This document shows positions 46,103 through 58,556 of a stretch of 64,000 nucleotides of DNA, one piece after another. The position numbers and the translations under genes are program-made. The stretch is taken from NCBI GenBank assembly GCA_000697355.1, contig JNEN01000833.1:124001-188000 (forward strand), read 5' to 3'. Every line of letters begins with the position of its first letter. Position 1 is the stretch's first letter. This DNA comes from Syncephalastrum monosporum B8922 (Eukaryota > Mucoromycota > Mucoromycetes > Mucorales > Syncephalastraceae). The notes below the pieces were generated by a model. That model was not told the DNA's origin. It worked only from the letters and a program-made list of their open reading frames with translations, and did not search any database.

Positions 46103-48158
46103 ATGGTGGACAAACACGAAGACGATACCCCAAATTCTACGTTCACTTCCTCTCCACAGCAAGGCGACACCAGTTCACAGGCATCAGCAAGCAGTGATGG
46201 AAAATTAAAGAAAGACACGTTCCTTGAAAAGGATCGCGTTGTCACCGCCGAGAAAGAAGTTGTCAGCGAGAAAACCAACAGCACGGATCACCATGTTGTG
46301 GAATACGATGAAGATGACGCATTCGTACCACCGAGTTCAACCGAGCTCAATCGGCTGTTATGGAAGCTAGATCTGCGTATTATCCCGTACATTTCGCTTC
46401 TCTACCTGTGCTCATACCTTGATCGTGCGAATATTGGTACGTGCAAAAAAGAAAAGCCTTTGAGGATTGGCCAATATTAACGTAGCCATGACAGGGAATG
46501 CCAAGGTTGCTGGACTGACTGAAAATCTCGGTATATCAGACAATGAATACACCGTTGCACTGTCTATTTTTTATGTTGGTTATGTACGTATTAGGATTAA
46601 AATCCTACGCAGAATAATATTTATTTTGATGTTCGCAAAGGTCTTGTTCGAGGTACCCTCCAATTTGGCGCTCAAAGTGGTGGGACCCAAAATCTGGATC
46701 CCCGCTATCATGGTTACCTGGGGTGTTATCATGGCAGCGATGGCTGCTGTCAACAACGGATCCGGTCTCATGGCTGCCCGCTTCTTTTTGGGCGTAGCTG
46801 AATCGGGTCTTTACCCTGGTCTACTCCTTTATTTGTCCATGTGGTACACAAAGCAGGAACAGGCCAAACGCATCGCCTGGTTCTTTTGCAGTTCAACACT
46901 AGCAGGTGTAAGTGAATACACTATCGAGAAAGTTCGACCTCACATTCTGTAATGCTTTATATATTTAGGCTTTCGGCGGCGTCTTGGTAGGATAGATGAA
47001 ATATGAATGCTCGTATATATATTAACATCATCGGGCTTATATAGGCCTATGGTATCATGCGAATGGAAGGCTTACGTGGTTTGCATGGCTGGCAGTGGAT
47101 CTTCATAATAGAAGCCATCCCAACTATATTTTTGGCCTTTGTGACATATTTTGTATTGCCAGACTATCCAGAGAAGACGCCAGGTAAAGAAAATAAAAAT
47201 ATGTTTTAGTGATAAAGCTGTCGTCACATACACTTACCCCAGATTTTTCAATATAGTTTTGAACGAACGTGAAAAAGCCATCATTGTCCATCGTCTCAAG
47301 AAAGATGCGGGCGTAGCATCTCAGAAACATTTTTCATGGAAGCAGTTTCGCGACACCTTTTTAGACTGGAAGACGTGGTACTTCGCGTGCATGTATCTTT
47401 CCGGATCGATATCAGTTTACAGCCTAAGTATGTTCATGCCTAGCATAGTGAAAGGCATGGGATATTCCAATATCAATGCACAGGCCATGTCTGCCCCTCC
47501 GTATGCCTTTGGTAAGTCTACCTGCAAGCGACACATGGAAACTCATACTTCCATATATATCTCCATGAGGAAAGCCTGTGTATTTTGCGTCTTGCTCGCT
47601 TACAGCGCCGATTATTTTATGGAGCGTGGCATCCATCTTACAAGCACTAGCTTTCTTGCGATGGTTGGCTACATATTGCTGATCACGCTCAAAGACCGCG
47701 GCAATGTGGCACTTTTCATCGCAGCTATTATTACCACCATGGGCGCATTTTCAGCCGCACCTCCTGTGGCGAGCTGGTTCTCGAACAATTTCGGTGGTCA
47801 TACGAAAAAGGCGATTGCGATTGCGATTATCATCTCGGCAGGCAGCGTTGGAGGTGCTATCGCGGGGCAGGTGTACCGCGCTGACGACGCGCCCCATTAT
47901 GTACGTGGGCATACGATTTGCGCTGTTCTACAGGGCTTTTGTGCCGTCGCATCGCTGCTACTCAAGTTTATCTTCCACCGCATCAACAAGCACCGCGCAA
48001 ACTTGACACAGGAGCAACGACGTATTATCTTGGAGCAGGACGAATTGTGTGATTGGGTACGTTAAGCGAGTACCTCTAGATTACGTATATCTGTATCTGT
48101 ATATATTGACATCTGCTTCTATCTTTTACAGCACCCTGACTTTAGATATGTACTGTGA
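46103..48158 (+). CDS. MFS transporter, anion:cation symporter (DAL5/allantoate permease-like)
   Basis: Eight exons: 46103-46436, 46495-46583, 46641-46907, 46969-46986, 47045-47183, 47257-47511, 47575-48056, 48132-48158 (536 residues). A hydrophilic N-tail of about 85 residues precedes LLWKLDLRIIPYISLLYLCS YLDRANIGNAKVAGL, the family signature. Then come FYVGYVLFEVPSNLALK, ARFFLGVAESGLYPGLLLYL and GWQWIFIIEAIPTIFLAF, and about 12 membrane helices overall. Such proteins take up carboxylates such as allantoate, nicotinate, pantothenate or biotin precursors at the plasma membrane; the substrate cannot be told. Exon 4 is an 18-nt microexon (AFGGVL) and the last exon is 27 nt. The donor/acceptor of intron 6 was chosen so that AFACVFCVLLAYSADYF stays in frame. 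Confidence 0.9.
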
Positions 48159-48955
48159 GCAGGAAGAAAGCAAAGGGAAGCAGGTGTTCCTTGTTATTGC
48201 ATGCACTACTGGTTTTCAATGGCTGTTACCGTTATCCTCGTAAATGAAGGAAAAGAAAAAATAAATGAATTACATAGGGGCGGACTTTTTGTTTTCGCAG
48301 ATAGACACTTGACTCGTTGTGGTGCGATGAGCGCCTGTCAAGTTTCTATATTCGTGTCTTTGGGACATGGAGCCGGGAAATAGATGGACACGAAGGCAAC
48401 AAGGAGTCAAAGAAGACATAAATAGAGGTTAGAGAGAAGAAGAAACAGGGGATGAAAGGGTGTAGCATGCGGTGATTTTTTTTTTTTGGTTCGGGGCAAG
48501 ACAACAAACAGCAAGCATGTCAATTGTACGCTGTATGGAAGCAGGAAGACCCGAATTTCCAGGCAACGAGAAATCACTCGATTTCAGTCCCGAAACGAAG
48601 CGAGCCAACCTGTCTTCCTTTCCTTCCCTTTGCCGACATCATCAACAACCAAGTCATCCCTCGACTCTTTTCCACGGGAAGGATCGAACCACGACTGTTT
48701 CCCGATACACACCTTTTATCTTCGCTCTTTCACCTTTCACTCGACATTCAAGCGCTTCTTCTTGGCAACTCGTGCATTCATTTCTAACGTATTAACATAC
48801 CCTTAAAGCTACCCTTAAAGCTACACCTACAGCTACACCTACATTACAGCGGCACTTACACCTACTGCACCTGCACCTGCGCCGCACCTACACTTACGCA
48901 CTGAATTACACGCTACTCTTCTCTCCTTGCTCTTCCTCATTACCATCACTCTAAT
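48159..48955. other. Intergenic DNA and SLA1 promoter
   Basis: A poly-T run at 48476-48486 and a run of short repeats of the type CTACACCTACA just before the SLA1 ATG (48815-48900). No gene recognised. Confidence 0.5.
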
Positions 48956-51900
48956 ATGAAATACGTTGCCGTCTCCAAGGCCTTATATGACTACGAAGCT
49001 CTGTCAGACGAGGAACTGTCCTTCAAGGAAGACGATGTCCTTTACGTTCTGGAAAACGACGACCCGGACTGGTGGAAAGCTCAGCTAAAGACACCCTCTC
49101 TTGACGAAGTTGGGCCTGTGGGTCTTGTCCCGGCCAACTATGTGAGCGAGGTAAGGTTTTGCACCATCGTGCGATCTACACCTACCCTATGCCTTGTACC
49201 GCGTACGTTAACTTACCGTGATTGATATCTATCCGTCGATTGTGCCTCGTCATAGGCTGAGCCCATTGGCGCGGTCCGAGCACTCTATGATTACGAAGCT
49301 CAGCAAGACGAAGAGCTTTCCTTTAAAGAAGACGACGTCATGGTTTTATTCGAAAACGACGATCCTGACTGGTTCCTTGTCAAAGAAAAGAAGGGTACTA
49401 TCGGACTGGTCCCCAGCAATTACATTGAAGACGTATGGCGTGTTTACTATTTGACTATTGGAAACTGACCGTGTCTTTCTCCAGGTGCCCAACCAGCGGG
49501 TCACCACCGCTTTTGGGAGTGGCCCACCCAAAGACGAAGTTGAAAAGCATCACGAACAAGTGGAACCTAACCATGCCATGGCGAACACTCAGCCCTCTGT
49601 CTCTGTCTTCTCTGCCATCTCGGTAAGTACCTTGCTGCTGCTTCTCGTCTTTCGTCTTGTGTCTTGTGTCTGAACCGGAATGTGCATGTGCTGCGTATCT
49701 ATCGTTGATAGACCGGAGACGAGGGCAAAGGACGCGGTATCCCGATGAACGATGAAGCTCAGTCATGGTCCGTGCACGAATACGACGCCGAAAAGAAAAA
49801 GAAGAAAAAGAGCAAAGGTAACTTGCTCGTGGGCAACGGCATGCTGTGCTACGGCAGCGAAACCGACAAGGCTTCCCCTGTTCGCCAATTCTCGATCAAC
49901 GACATCAAGCATCACGCCCAAGACGGAAAGAACGTCCATATCGAAGTGGCAGATACAGCAAACACCATCCTCGATTTTCAAACATCCTCTAAATCGGAAG
50001 CCAAAGCCATTGCCGCGAAAATCGATTCATCCAAGTCGGTAGCAAGCGCAGCTGAAGCAACTGCGCCACATCACGTACCTGCTACTACCCCTCCCGCTCC
50101 CTCTCTCGACAACGACTACGACGAGGACGAGGAAAGCGAGAATGAGTTTGACCATCCCGCAGTTCCTGAGCCTGACGAGGAACCGGCGGCACCAATCAAA
50201 CCCGCCTGTGAGGAGCGCTGGGCCATCGTCTTGTACGACTTTAACGCGGAAGGTCCTGAGGAGCTGACGGTAAAGGAGAACGAGCAAGTGCTGGTGACAG
50301 ATTATGTCAGCAGTGACGAATGGTGGAACATTGAGCACCAGGACGGTCGCAAAGGCATTGTGCCTGCTTCCTACGTGCAGTTCCAAGAAGATTATGAAGC
50401 TTCTCTGGCTGCAGAGGACGAGAATCGCCGGAAACAAGAGGAGGAGTCCGAACGACAGCAGAGAGAAGCTGAGGCCGCTGCTGCACGACAGCGTCGCATG
50501 GAAGAAGATAGACGACGCCGCGAAGAAGAAGCTGAGAGGCAGCGGAGGATGCAAGAAGAGGCTGCTCGCAAGAGGGAGCAGGAAGAGAAACAGCGAAAGG
50601 AGCAGGAGGCTAAACGCCAGGCGGCCGCTGCTGCTTCCGCTTCTGCTGCCGCCGCCGCTCAGGGCAGTGCATCCCCGCGCCGCAGCCAGATACCCGCACC
50701 TCCACCGCCCGTCAAGGCCGCTGCTGGACGTCAAATGCCTTCCGATCAAGCCGTCAAGGCTATCCATACACCAAGCAACCGCTCTTTGCCTGACCGGCCT
50801 AAACAGGCCCAAGACCCTGGCAAACCTGACCCGGCCAAGGTCAGAACATGGACAGACCGCACAGGTGCATTCAAGGTCGAGGCTCAGCTTTTGGCTTGCC
50901 ACAATGGCAAGATCCGGCTTCACAAGATCAATGGCGTCAAGATCGATGTCCCTCTGCAGAAAATGTGCATGGAGGACTTACGCTACATCGAGCAAGAAAC
51001 CGGACAAAAACTCATGGACGACAAAGCCGACGATATCCCACTCGCACAGCTCGCGAGCCAATCGAAAGGCAAAGGTGCATTTGACTGGCTTGAGTACTTC
51101 AAGCGCGCCAACATGCCTTTGCAGAGTGCCCAGCAGTATGCTGCGACTTTTAGAGCCAATGGTCTCAGCCAGGCCGATTTGGATAACCTGACGCACCGCA
51201 AGATGAAGGCGCTTGGCATGAGCGAAAGCCACGTCCAGCGCTTGCAGCGGTTCATCGAGACGGAGTCGCCCGAGCCTGCATCTGATGACGAAGGCGCGCA
51301 GAAAAAGAAGGGCAAAAAGTCGGTATCATTCGGCACGACGAGCTACATTGAGGACGAGGATGAGACAGGTGAACATGACAAACAGTGGCAGATTGATCAG
51401 GATGAGAGATACGCTCGTCAGTTGCAGGAGCAGCTCAACTCGCAGCAACAAGGCTCGCCTAGTGGTGGTCTTCAGCGCCGTGGTATGTCTGGTCAAGGGG
51501 TGCTAAGCTCCTGCTAACATCTTTACACAGGTACTGGAAGGCCTGCGCCTGCCAACAGTGCACCCAAGGGTGTCAACTCGGATGTTTTGCTCGACAAGAT
51601 TCGCAGCCAAATGAGCAGTGAGCCATTGAAGCCAGTCCAAGCGGCTGCTCCGGCGCCTGCACCTGCTCCCGCACAACCCACTCCTGCTCCTTCCGCGCCG
51701 GCGCCAACAAATGTACCTGTCAACACTACAGGTGGATTTGCTGATGATGCATGGGCACCCAGAGCTTCGCCATCCACTAGCAATGCGCCTGGCCCCCAGG
51801 CACAGCAGCACATCCCTACGCCGCCACCACCTCCTCCTCCAGTTCAATCCTCGTCCCCGGTACCACCTCGACAAAGACCCAGTGCTCCCACATCGCAACA

Positions 51901-52991
51901 GGTCAAGATTGACCCACAACTCCTTTCACAATGGACAGGCCAGAACAACAGTCAGCAGCAGCAGCAGCAGCAGCAGCAACAGCAGGCCCCACAGCAGGCC
52001 CAACCTCAGCCTCAGCCTCCACAGATCCAGGCCCCACAGCAGACGGGTATGCAGCAAGCCGCCATGTCATTTGGCACACAGCAGCAACAGCAGGCCCCTG
52101 CGTTGCCGCCTCGATCGCCTAACCAGTTTGCGGCCCAGCCACTGCAGCAACAAGTTACTGGCTTCCAGCCGCAACAACAGCAGCAGCAGCAACAACAGCC
52201 TCCTTTACCACCGCGGTCCCCGAGTCAGTTCGGTATGCAGGCGCCTGGTGTCCAACAGCCACAACAGCAGCAATTCATGCAATCGCCGACGAACCATGGT
52301 TTTGGAAACACATTCCAGCCTCAAGCTCAACAGGCTCAACAGTTTGTGCCTAGTGCGCCTATGCAAGCCCCCATGTCGACTGGGGTGCAAGCCCCCATGA
52401 TGGCCAGTGTACCTGTGAATCAGGCATTGCATCAACCTTTGCAACCGACACCCACTGGTACATCGGGCCGCAGCTGGGCCACTGCGAGTAAGTGATCTTT
52501 ATGGTATGATTAACCTCTTTTGACACGAATTCCCTTTTATAGCACCGGATAACCCCTTCGGCAACGCAGGCGCAGCTGGTCCTCAATCCTCTCCTCGTCC
52601 GCCGTTCACAGCCTCAGCTCCTAGCGCCATCCAGCCGTCGCAAGTATTTGCTTCAATGGTGAACAACAACAACAATCAGCCTCAACCGGGCCTGGATCCT
52701 ACCGATAAGTATGCTGTCTTTAAGGCCGTGACGCCCAACACACCGAGCGTATTTTCTCCTCAACAACAACAGCAGCCATCGCCTCAGCAAGGTATTTATA
52801 CTGTGTCTTACAATGACGTAACCAAACTAACTTTTTTTTTCCTTTCTTTCCCTCAAAAAAAAAAAAATAGTGGGCATGATGCAGTTCCAGCAGCCGCAAG
52901 TGACAGGCTTCCAGCAACCCCAGATGACGGGATTCCAGCAACCCCACGCCACCGGATTCGGACAAAACTTTGCGTATAACCCCATGCCGCC

Positions 52992-53029
<38 letters not shown>

Positions 53030-53064
53030 CACAACAGCAGCAGCAGTTTTATAACCGGTGGTGA
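48956..53064 (+). CDS. SLA1: Actin-cytoskeleton/endocytic adaptor SLA1
   Basis: Endocytic coat protein linking cargo, Pan1/End3 and the actin machinery at cortical patches. Seven exons: 48956-49150, 49256-49432, 49485-49622, 49712-51482, 51531-52487, 52543-52791, 52871-53064 (1226 residues; yeast about 1244). Two N-terminal SH3 domains (2-64, 66-124; ALYDYEA, GLVPANY/GLVPSNY), a PH-like region (about 171-290), a third SH3 (about 338-395, AIVLYDFNAEG.., KGIVPASYV), a Glu/Arg-rich coiled coil (400-485) and SHD1, which reads NPFxD cargo signals (about 548-605, RTWTDRTGAFKVEAQLLACH). A SAM-like SHD2 follows (about 626-690). The C-terminal half is Gln/Pro-rich with LxxQxTG-type repeats (QVTGFQ, QMTGFQ) that Prk1/Ark1 kinases phosphorylate in yeast. 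Several CAG tracts encode poly-Gln. Confidence 0.95.
52991..53046 (+). repeat. CAG/CAA tract encoding poly-Gln at the SLA1 C-terminus
   Basis: Nearly uninterrupted CAG codons, with a second shorter tract at 51952-51985; likely length-variable. Confidence 0.85.
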
Positions 53065-53686
53065 ATCATGTAAAGAATATAGAGAGAAAAATACATGAGG
53101 GTCTCGCTCTGTTTTCTGCCAGATCGAATAATCAGTTGCTGTCAAATAAGTGAATGAGGTTGAGAGTGAACCCGTCCACCCATAGAGTAGCTTTAATCAG
53201 AAAGTCCAAATACGGACGCGGCATTAGGCGGACGACATTTAGAGTATCAAGCCCCAACATGCCTGTCTTCAGAGTGATATGGTCGTTGGGGGCCAAGAAG
53301 AGGGTTTCCCGCATGCCGGTTTCAGCTGAAACAATCGCTGCGTTGCTCGTGCCTGGTGCTGGTATTTCTTTTTGCTTGAATGAGCAATAATTTCTTCATA
53401 TAAAGCGATCTGGTGATACCAGTATTACCCTCAGTACCATGGGCCTCGTTTCAGACTAGTAGCTTTTGGGCGAATGTTCTCGATACGAGCTAGTGCAGTC
53501 CATTGACTTCAGTCAGGCTATCTGACTTGGGTTCTTTGATTGTGCAGAAGATGGTTGCGGCTGGCAGAATAAGAAATTGTGCGTCGTTCTTGATTTTCCG
53601 ACAAGGGCGAATTTACGTTCTGGAAAGATGTCCGTTCTTTCTTCCCGACCTTCCCTCTGTGTGTGTGTGCCGGGGAGAAAAGAATT
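53065..53686. other. Intergenic DNA between SLA1 and aminopeptidase P
   Basis: SLA1 3' region and the next promoter. A 60-codon minus-strand frame (53314-53132) shows no recognisable domain. Confidence 0.45.
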
Positions 53687-56244
53687 ATGATGATATTCGG
53701 GAGGATGCTGGCCCAACGAGCGCCGACGATGCGCTTGTTGCCATGTAGAGCTTTGAATGTCCGCAAACCTTTTCCCATTACGTGGAGCACGCTCGGGACA
53801 ACACCACGGTTGTTTCGCTCTTTTACCACAGACATGCCTGTTCAGACTGGTGACCGCTTATCCGCGCTGCGCGCGCTCATGAAGTCTAATGACTACAACA
53901 TTGATGCCTTGTAAGTCTACCGCAGGGAAACACGCGTTGTAACAAATGATTGACTGTGGTTGGTCGCAGCTTGATCCCGTCTGAGGATGCACACCAGGTA
54001 CCCAACGCAACACGCGCTCAAAACTTGCCAGGCCGCGTGTACTGACAGAGCTGCCGGGGTATGTTGATAGAGTGAATACATTGCTGAATGCGACCAACGT
54101 CGCCACTGGATCTCAGGCTTTACTGGTTCGGCGGGTACGTGTCTTGCCTCCTCCGGCTTAATTTCTGTTATTCTCACGCTCTGCTGCTGAGTTAGGCTTC
54201 GCTATTGTTTCTACCGGCGAAGCTGCCCTGTTCACCGACGGCCGCTACTTTCTGCAGGCATCGGAGCAGCTCGACACCAACTGGACTCTCATGAAGCAAG
54301 GTCTGCCCGGTGTCCCCACCTGGCAAGAATACCTTGTCAAGGTATGTCACCACTAGTCGTCTGAAAGAATGCATATGCAAGGCCACGCCCAAAGACTAAA
54401 ACACGACGAATAGAACCTGCCCAGCGGTTCGCGTATTGGTGTTGACCCGACCCTGATTACTGAAAGTGAGTGGATGGGAATTCAAGGGGTGGAGGAAAAT
54501 GACTCACTGTGAAATGTGCGTGTGTGCGTGCTTTTTGCATGATCATCAAGGTGACGCGCGTCTGCTGACGGAACAGCTCGGTGCCATCGGTTCCTCGCTC
54601 GTGCCTGTCAAGCAGAACCCAGTCGACCAAGTCTGGACTGAGCGTCCGGCCGCTCCTCAGGACAACGTCTTTGTGCATCCCCTAAAGTTCGCTGGTAATG
54701 TCTGAAAATGAGAAATCACTCTCTTGATGTTGCGTGCTCACTTTCGCTTTTGGTTACACGAATGGGAAAAAGGCAAATCCCACCAGGACAAGCTCAGCGA
54801 CTTGAAAAAGTACATTGACGAAAAGAATGCTTATGGTTTGATCGTGTCTGCTCTGGACGAAGTTGCCTGGCTCTACAACTTGCGTGGCTCCGATGTTGAA
54901 TGCAACCCTGTGTTTTATGCTTACTCGATCGTTACCCTCGATGACGCTATTCTCTATGTCGAGGACTCCAAAGTGACGGATGAAGTGCGACAGCACCTCG
55001 GTGACCATGTTATCCTCAAGCCCTATGCTGCTGTCTTTGATGATCTGCAAGCTTTGAGTGCCAAGCTTCAGTCCAGCGGCAAGAAGCTGCTCACCAACTC
55101 GAAGACGAGCTTGGCTGTTGAAGTGGCTGTCGGCGAGGTAATCATGGCCCGAGAGTAAAAAGTTCCAGGACTAAATAAGATCTATTCGTGTAGGCAAACA
55201 TCCAAGAGGAGCGTTCCTTCCTGAATGACGCAAAGGCAATCAAGAACGAGGCGGAGCTCACTGGCATGCGCGAGTGCCATCTGCGCGATGGTGCTGCTCT
55301 GGTGCATTATTTTGCATGGCTTGAAAAGGAACTGGCTGCTGGTGCCAAGCTGGACGAGGTGACGGCTGCTGACAAGCTGGAGGGTTTCCGTGCTGCCCAG
55401 GCTGACTATGTGGGTCTGTCCTTTGACACGATTTCTGCTACCGGTTCCAACGGAGCCATCATCCATTACAAGCCTGAGAAGGACACCTGCAAGATCATTG
55501 ATCCCAAGCAGATCTACTTGTGTGACTCTGGAGGACAGTACAAGGACGGCACGACGGATGTGACCCGCACATACCACTTTGGAGAGCCTACTGACTATGA
55601 AAAGCGCTGCTTCACCCGCGTTCTTCAAGGCCATATTGCAATCGATAGCGCTGTCTTCCCCAAGGGCACCACTGGTAAAGCTAACTCTCTTGACGCGTCC
55701 AATGACCATCATCCACTGATTTCCTTTCAGGCTACCTCTTGGATCCTTTTGCCCGCCATGCTCTGTGGAAAGATGGCCTTGATTTCCGTCACGGCACTGG
55801 CCACGGTGTCGGCTCTTTCCTGAACGTCCACGAAGGTCCTCATGGTATTGGTGTGCGCGGCGCTTATAACGAGACCCCTCTGGCTGCTGGCATGACTGTG
55901 ACCGATGGTAGGCCTGACACACATTATATGAGCACTCTGAGCTCATTAGCATGATAGAACCTGGATACTATGAGGATGGCAAATTCGGCATTCGTATTGA
56001 GAACACCTTGTTGGTCCGTGATGCCAAGACGCCCAACAACTTTGGTGATCGTGGCTATCTTGGATTTGAGCACGTCACGCTGGTGCCCATGGGTCTCAAG
56101 CTGATAGATAGCAGCCTGTTGTCTGCAGACGAGAAGAAATGGGTCAATGACTACCATGCCGAATGCCTGCAAAAGATCGGACCCCTTGTGGCGTCGGATC
56201 CTGATGCTACTGCCTGGCTCAAGAAGGAAACCACTCCCATTTAA
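53687..56244 (+). CDS. Xaa-Pro aminopeptidase (aminopeptidase P, M24B)
   Basis: Metallopeptidase that removes N-terminal residues preceding proline. Ten exons: 53687-53910, 53970-53997, 54071-54134, 54196-54341, 54414-54465, 54551-54694, 54773-55137, 55194-55674, 55731-55907, 55958-56244. Starting at 53834 (MPVQTGD) gives the usual cytosolic form of 606 residues. The frame is open upstream and an ATG at 53687 adds 49 residues rich in Arg with no acid until the last one ([29 protein letters not shown]), a typical mitochondrial presequence. The creatinase fold is complete: metal ligands in [40 protein letters not shown] and GIRIENT. The N-terminal pseudo-domain has [22 protein letters not shown] and [10 protein letters not shown]. 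Confidence 0.93.
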
Positions 56245-56666
56245 TGTTCCTCTTTTATGTGTACATATCATGTTGATTAAAATGTGCGAGGCTGCTCATG
56301 CGAGAGTAGATCGTCGTCTCTTTACCAACGCTATACAACGCATATATTTTTGCTTGCTGATCAACAGAAGAAACCATGCGAGCGGAGGGCGAGGAGATCG
56401 ACTTCGATATTACTGGCATTGGTAAACATATTTGGAGGGCCTGTGGGTGCACAATGCAATGCCGAAAAGGTTTTCATGATTTCACAAATAAAAAGACGAT
56501 ACTAAATCTACATGTGGTTGACTCAATCAGGTAATGTATATCGGCTTCATTGCCTGATTTGTATACTTATGCACTCCTTGACCTGTGTTGTCTCTGAATC
56601 ATGCATGCTCGGTTTACATATGGGTACGAACAAAGGTAGAAAGAAAGTTTAATTTACAAGAAATGT
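56245..56666. other. Convergent 3' region, no gene
   Basis: 422 bp between the stop codons of aminopeptidase P (+) and VCX1 (-). AT-rich with AATAAA-like motifs; nothing else seen. Confidence 0.5.
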
Positions 56667-58556
56667 TTACAGATTGTCGGAAAGGGCGGTGAAGGGATGG
56701 AACCAGAAGGCGAGGCAAATAATGGTATACGATGCCTAGAGAACATCCCATATGCATTAGGATACATGTGTCTAGATTCCGTCTCTTTTAAACTTACCAG
56801 AAGGAGGGCGCCTTCGAGCCAGTTCGATCGACCATCTTGGATCAAATAATTCACAATCAGGACGCTGGCAAACAAGATGCAGGTCTCGAAGTCCTCAAAG
56901 AACAGCGACATGGGCTGACCAGTGATCCAGCCGGCAATGACAAGCACGGGTGTGACAAAGAGACCGATTTGAAGGGAAGACGAGATGGCAATGTTGATAC
57001 TCAGGTTCATCTTGTTCTTCATAGCGAAGGTGACCGAGCTCACATGTTCTGCCGCACTAGATAGGGGATAATGTCAGCGGAGGTTCTTCCTATCAGGTTA
57101 ACATGCCAAGGATACTTACTTTCCAACGATAGGGAGAAGGATGACGCCGACAAAGGTCTCGTTGATATCCCATTGCTCTACAACACCTTCGATGCTAAGG
57201 AGCAGAGCAAGTTTTAGTGTAAGATACAGTTACGATCCCTCATACTGTGTCGCATGGGATACTTACGCGCCAACAAGGAAGTCAGCATGGATGGAGACGA
57301 GACCAGCCACAACAATCAACCTATAGATAACGACGTGAGCTTGAATGAAGGTCTGCAAGTCAGAAAAGTACGTACGATAGGACAGAGAATGTCATGGTAG
57401 TCTGGGGAATCTCTTCCTCGTCATCCTCGTTTCCTTCCTCTTGATCATACTAAAAATAAACATGGGCGTTCAGTGGTGCTGCTGGTTAAATTTTAGTTAA
57501 TGGAACTTACAAGAGAGCGATGGGTCTTGAGCTAAAGATGGAAGTATACAGGTTAGAAAGCACATATGCAAACACATATGCATGTACTTTACCTGGAAGA
57601 GCAAGGACAGGCCATAGACGATAAGCAAAACGATAGAAGTACCATGCGACAGGTTGAGCAAACCCATCTGGCGCTCCTCGGCCGAGTCGGTTGTAGCGCT
57701 AAAAGCAGCGGGGACGAGCAGAGACAGAGTTGTCAAGGCAAGCAGTGAAGAGGACGTTTGAGCGGCTAAAAGCAAATGATAAAAAAAGAAGGTTCAAAGT
57801 GAGCCAGGGTCCGGGCGGTGTTGAGGGTAGGACGGGGCGGGCCAGGTCAGGGGGTTTGAGTGGAGTGTGTACCTGTCATGCTGAAACCTTGTTCTGTGCG
57901 ACCGATGCCACCGAGCAGGAAACAGAACCCCAGAACCTGTGATCACGTCAACACAACATTCTCTCTCATCTACGCCATCATGCACAACTGTTTATACCAG
58001 AAGGATGTTTGAAAGCATTGAGCCCATCACCGACGCTAAACTCACAGAGTAAGCAAACAAATTATATCTCGTCAACTGTGACACTTTGTGTGGATTTTAC
58101 CTTGCACGACGCGGATCATTCCATCTTTGAGGGCGATCACGCCCAGAATCAATTCGACGACGTTGCCAAACGTGGCATTCAAGAGAGCGCCCATGGTGGG
58201 GCCCGACATGAGGGCGAGTTCCTCGGTGGCTATTTTAGGGTGGTGGTGGTGGTGGGGGGGAGGTGGCAAACAAGATCAGGACATGACTTCCTTCCCTTTT
58301 CCGAGAACTTACCAAAACCGAGAAGTTTTGCGAGGGGCATGATGGCCATGAAATTCAAGCTAAAGACGACGGTGGAGGGAGCACCCATGTAGGAGAATAC
58401 GAGGGAAATTGGCACGAAGATGCACATCAAGTTGAATTTTGACGAGAGCACAAACGCCTTGCAGGAGGACGCAAATGTTGGTTTTTCCCCACAATCATGG
58501 CTGACTGTTACGTGGTTGGCGGTAGCATTCAATAATGGCTGGCGTTCGAGATCCAT
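56667..58556 (-). CDS. VCX1: Vacuolar Ca2+/H+ exchanger
   Basis: CaCA-family antiporter that loads the vacuole with Ca2+ against protons. Eleven exons on the minus strand: 58556-58313, 58229-58101, 58035-57998, 57936-57873, 57765-57593, 57531-57511, 57449-57376, 57320-57267, 57194-57120, 57056-56798, 56735-56667 (399 residues; yeast VCX1 411). Both cation-binding repeats are present: [24 protein letters not shown] and [23 protein letters not shown] linker with an acidic run ([14 protein letters not shown]) sits between the halves, as in the family. About 11 membrane helices. Exon 6 is a 21-nt microexon (LKTHRSL) and exon 3 is 38 nt. The last exon encodes the final helix [12 protein letters not shown]. 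Confidence 0.93.

Noticed and set aside
50027..50923. 298-codon minus-strand frame inside SLA1
   Set aside because: Antisense shadow of the SLA1 coiled-coil and SH3 exons.
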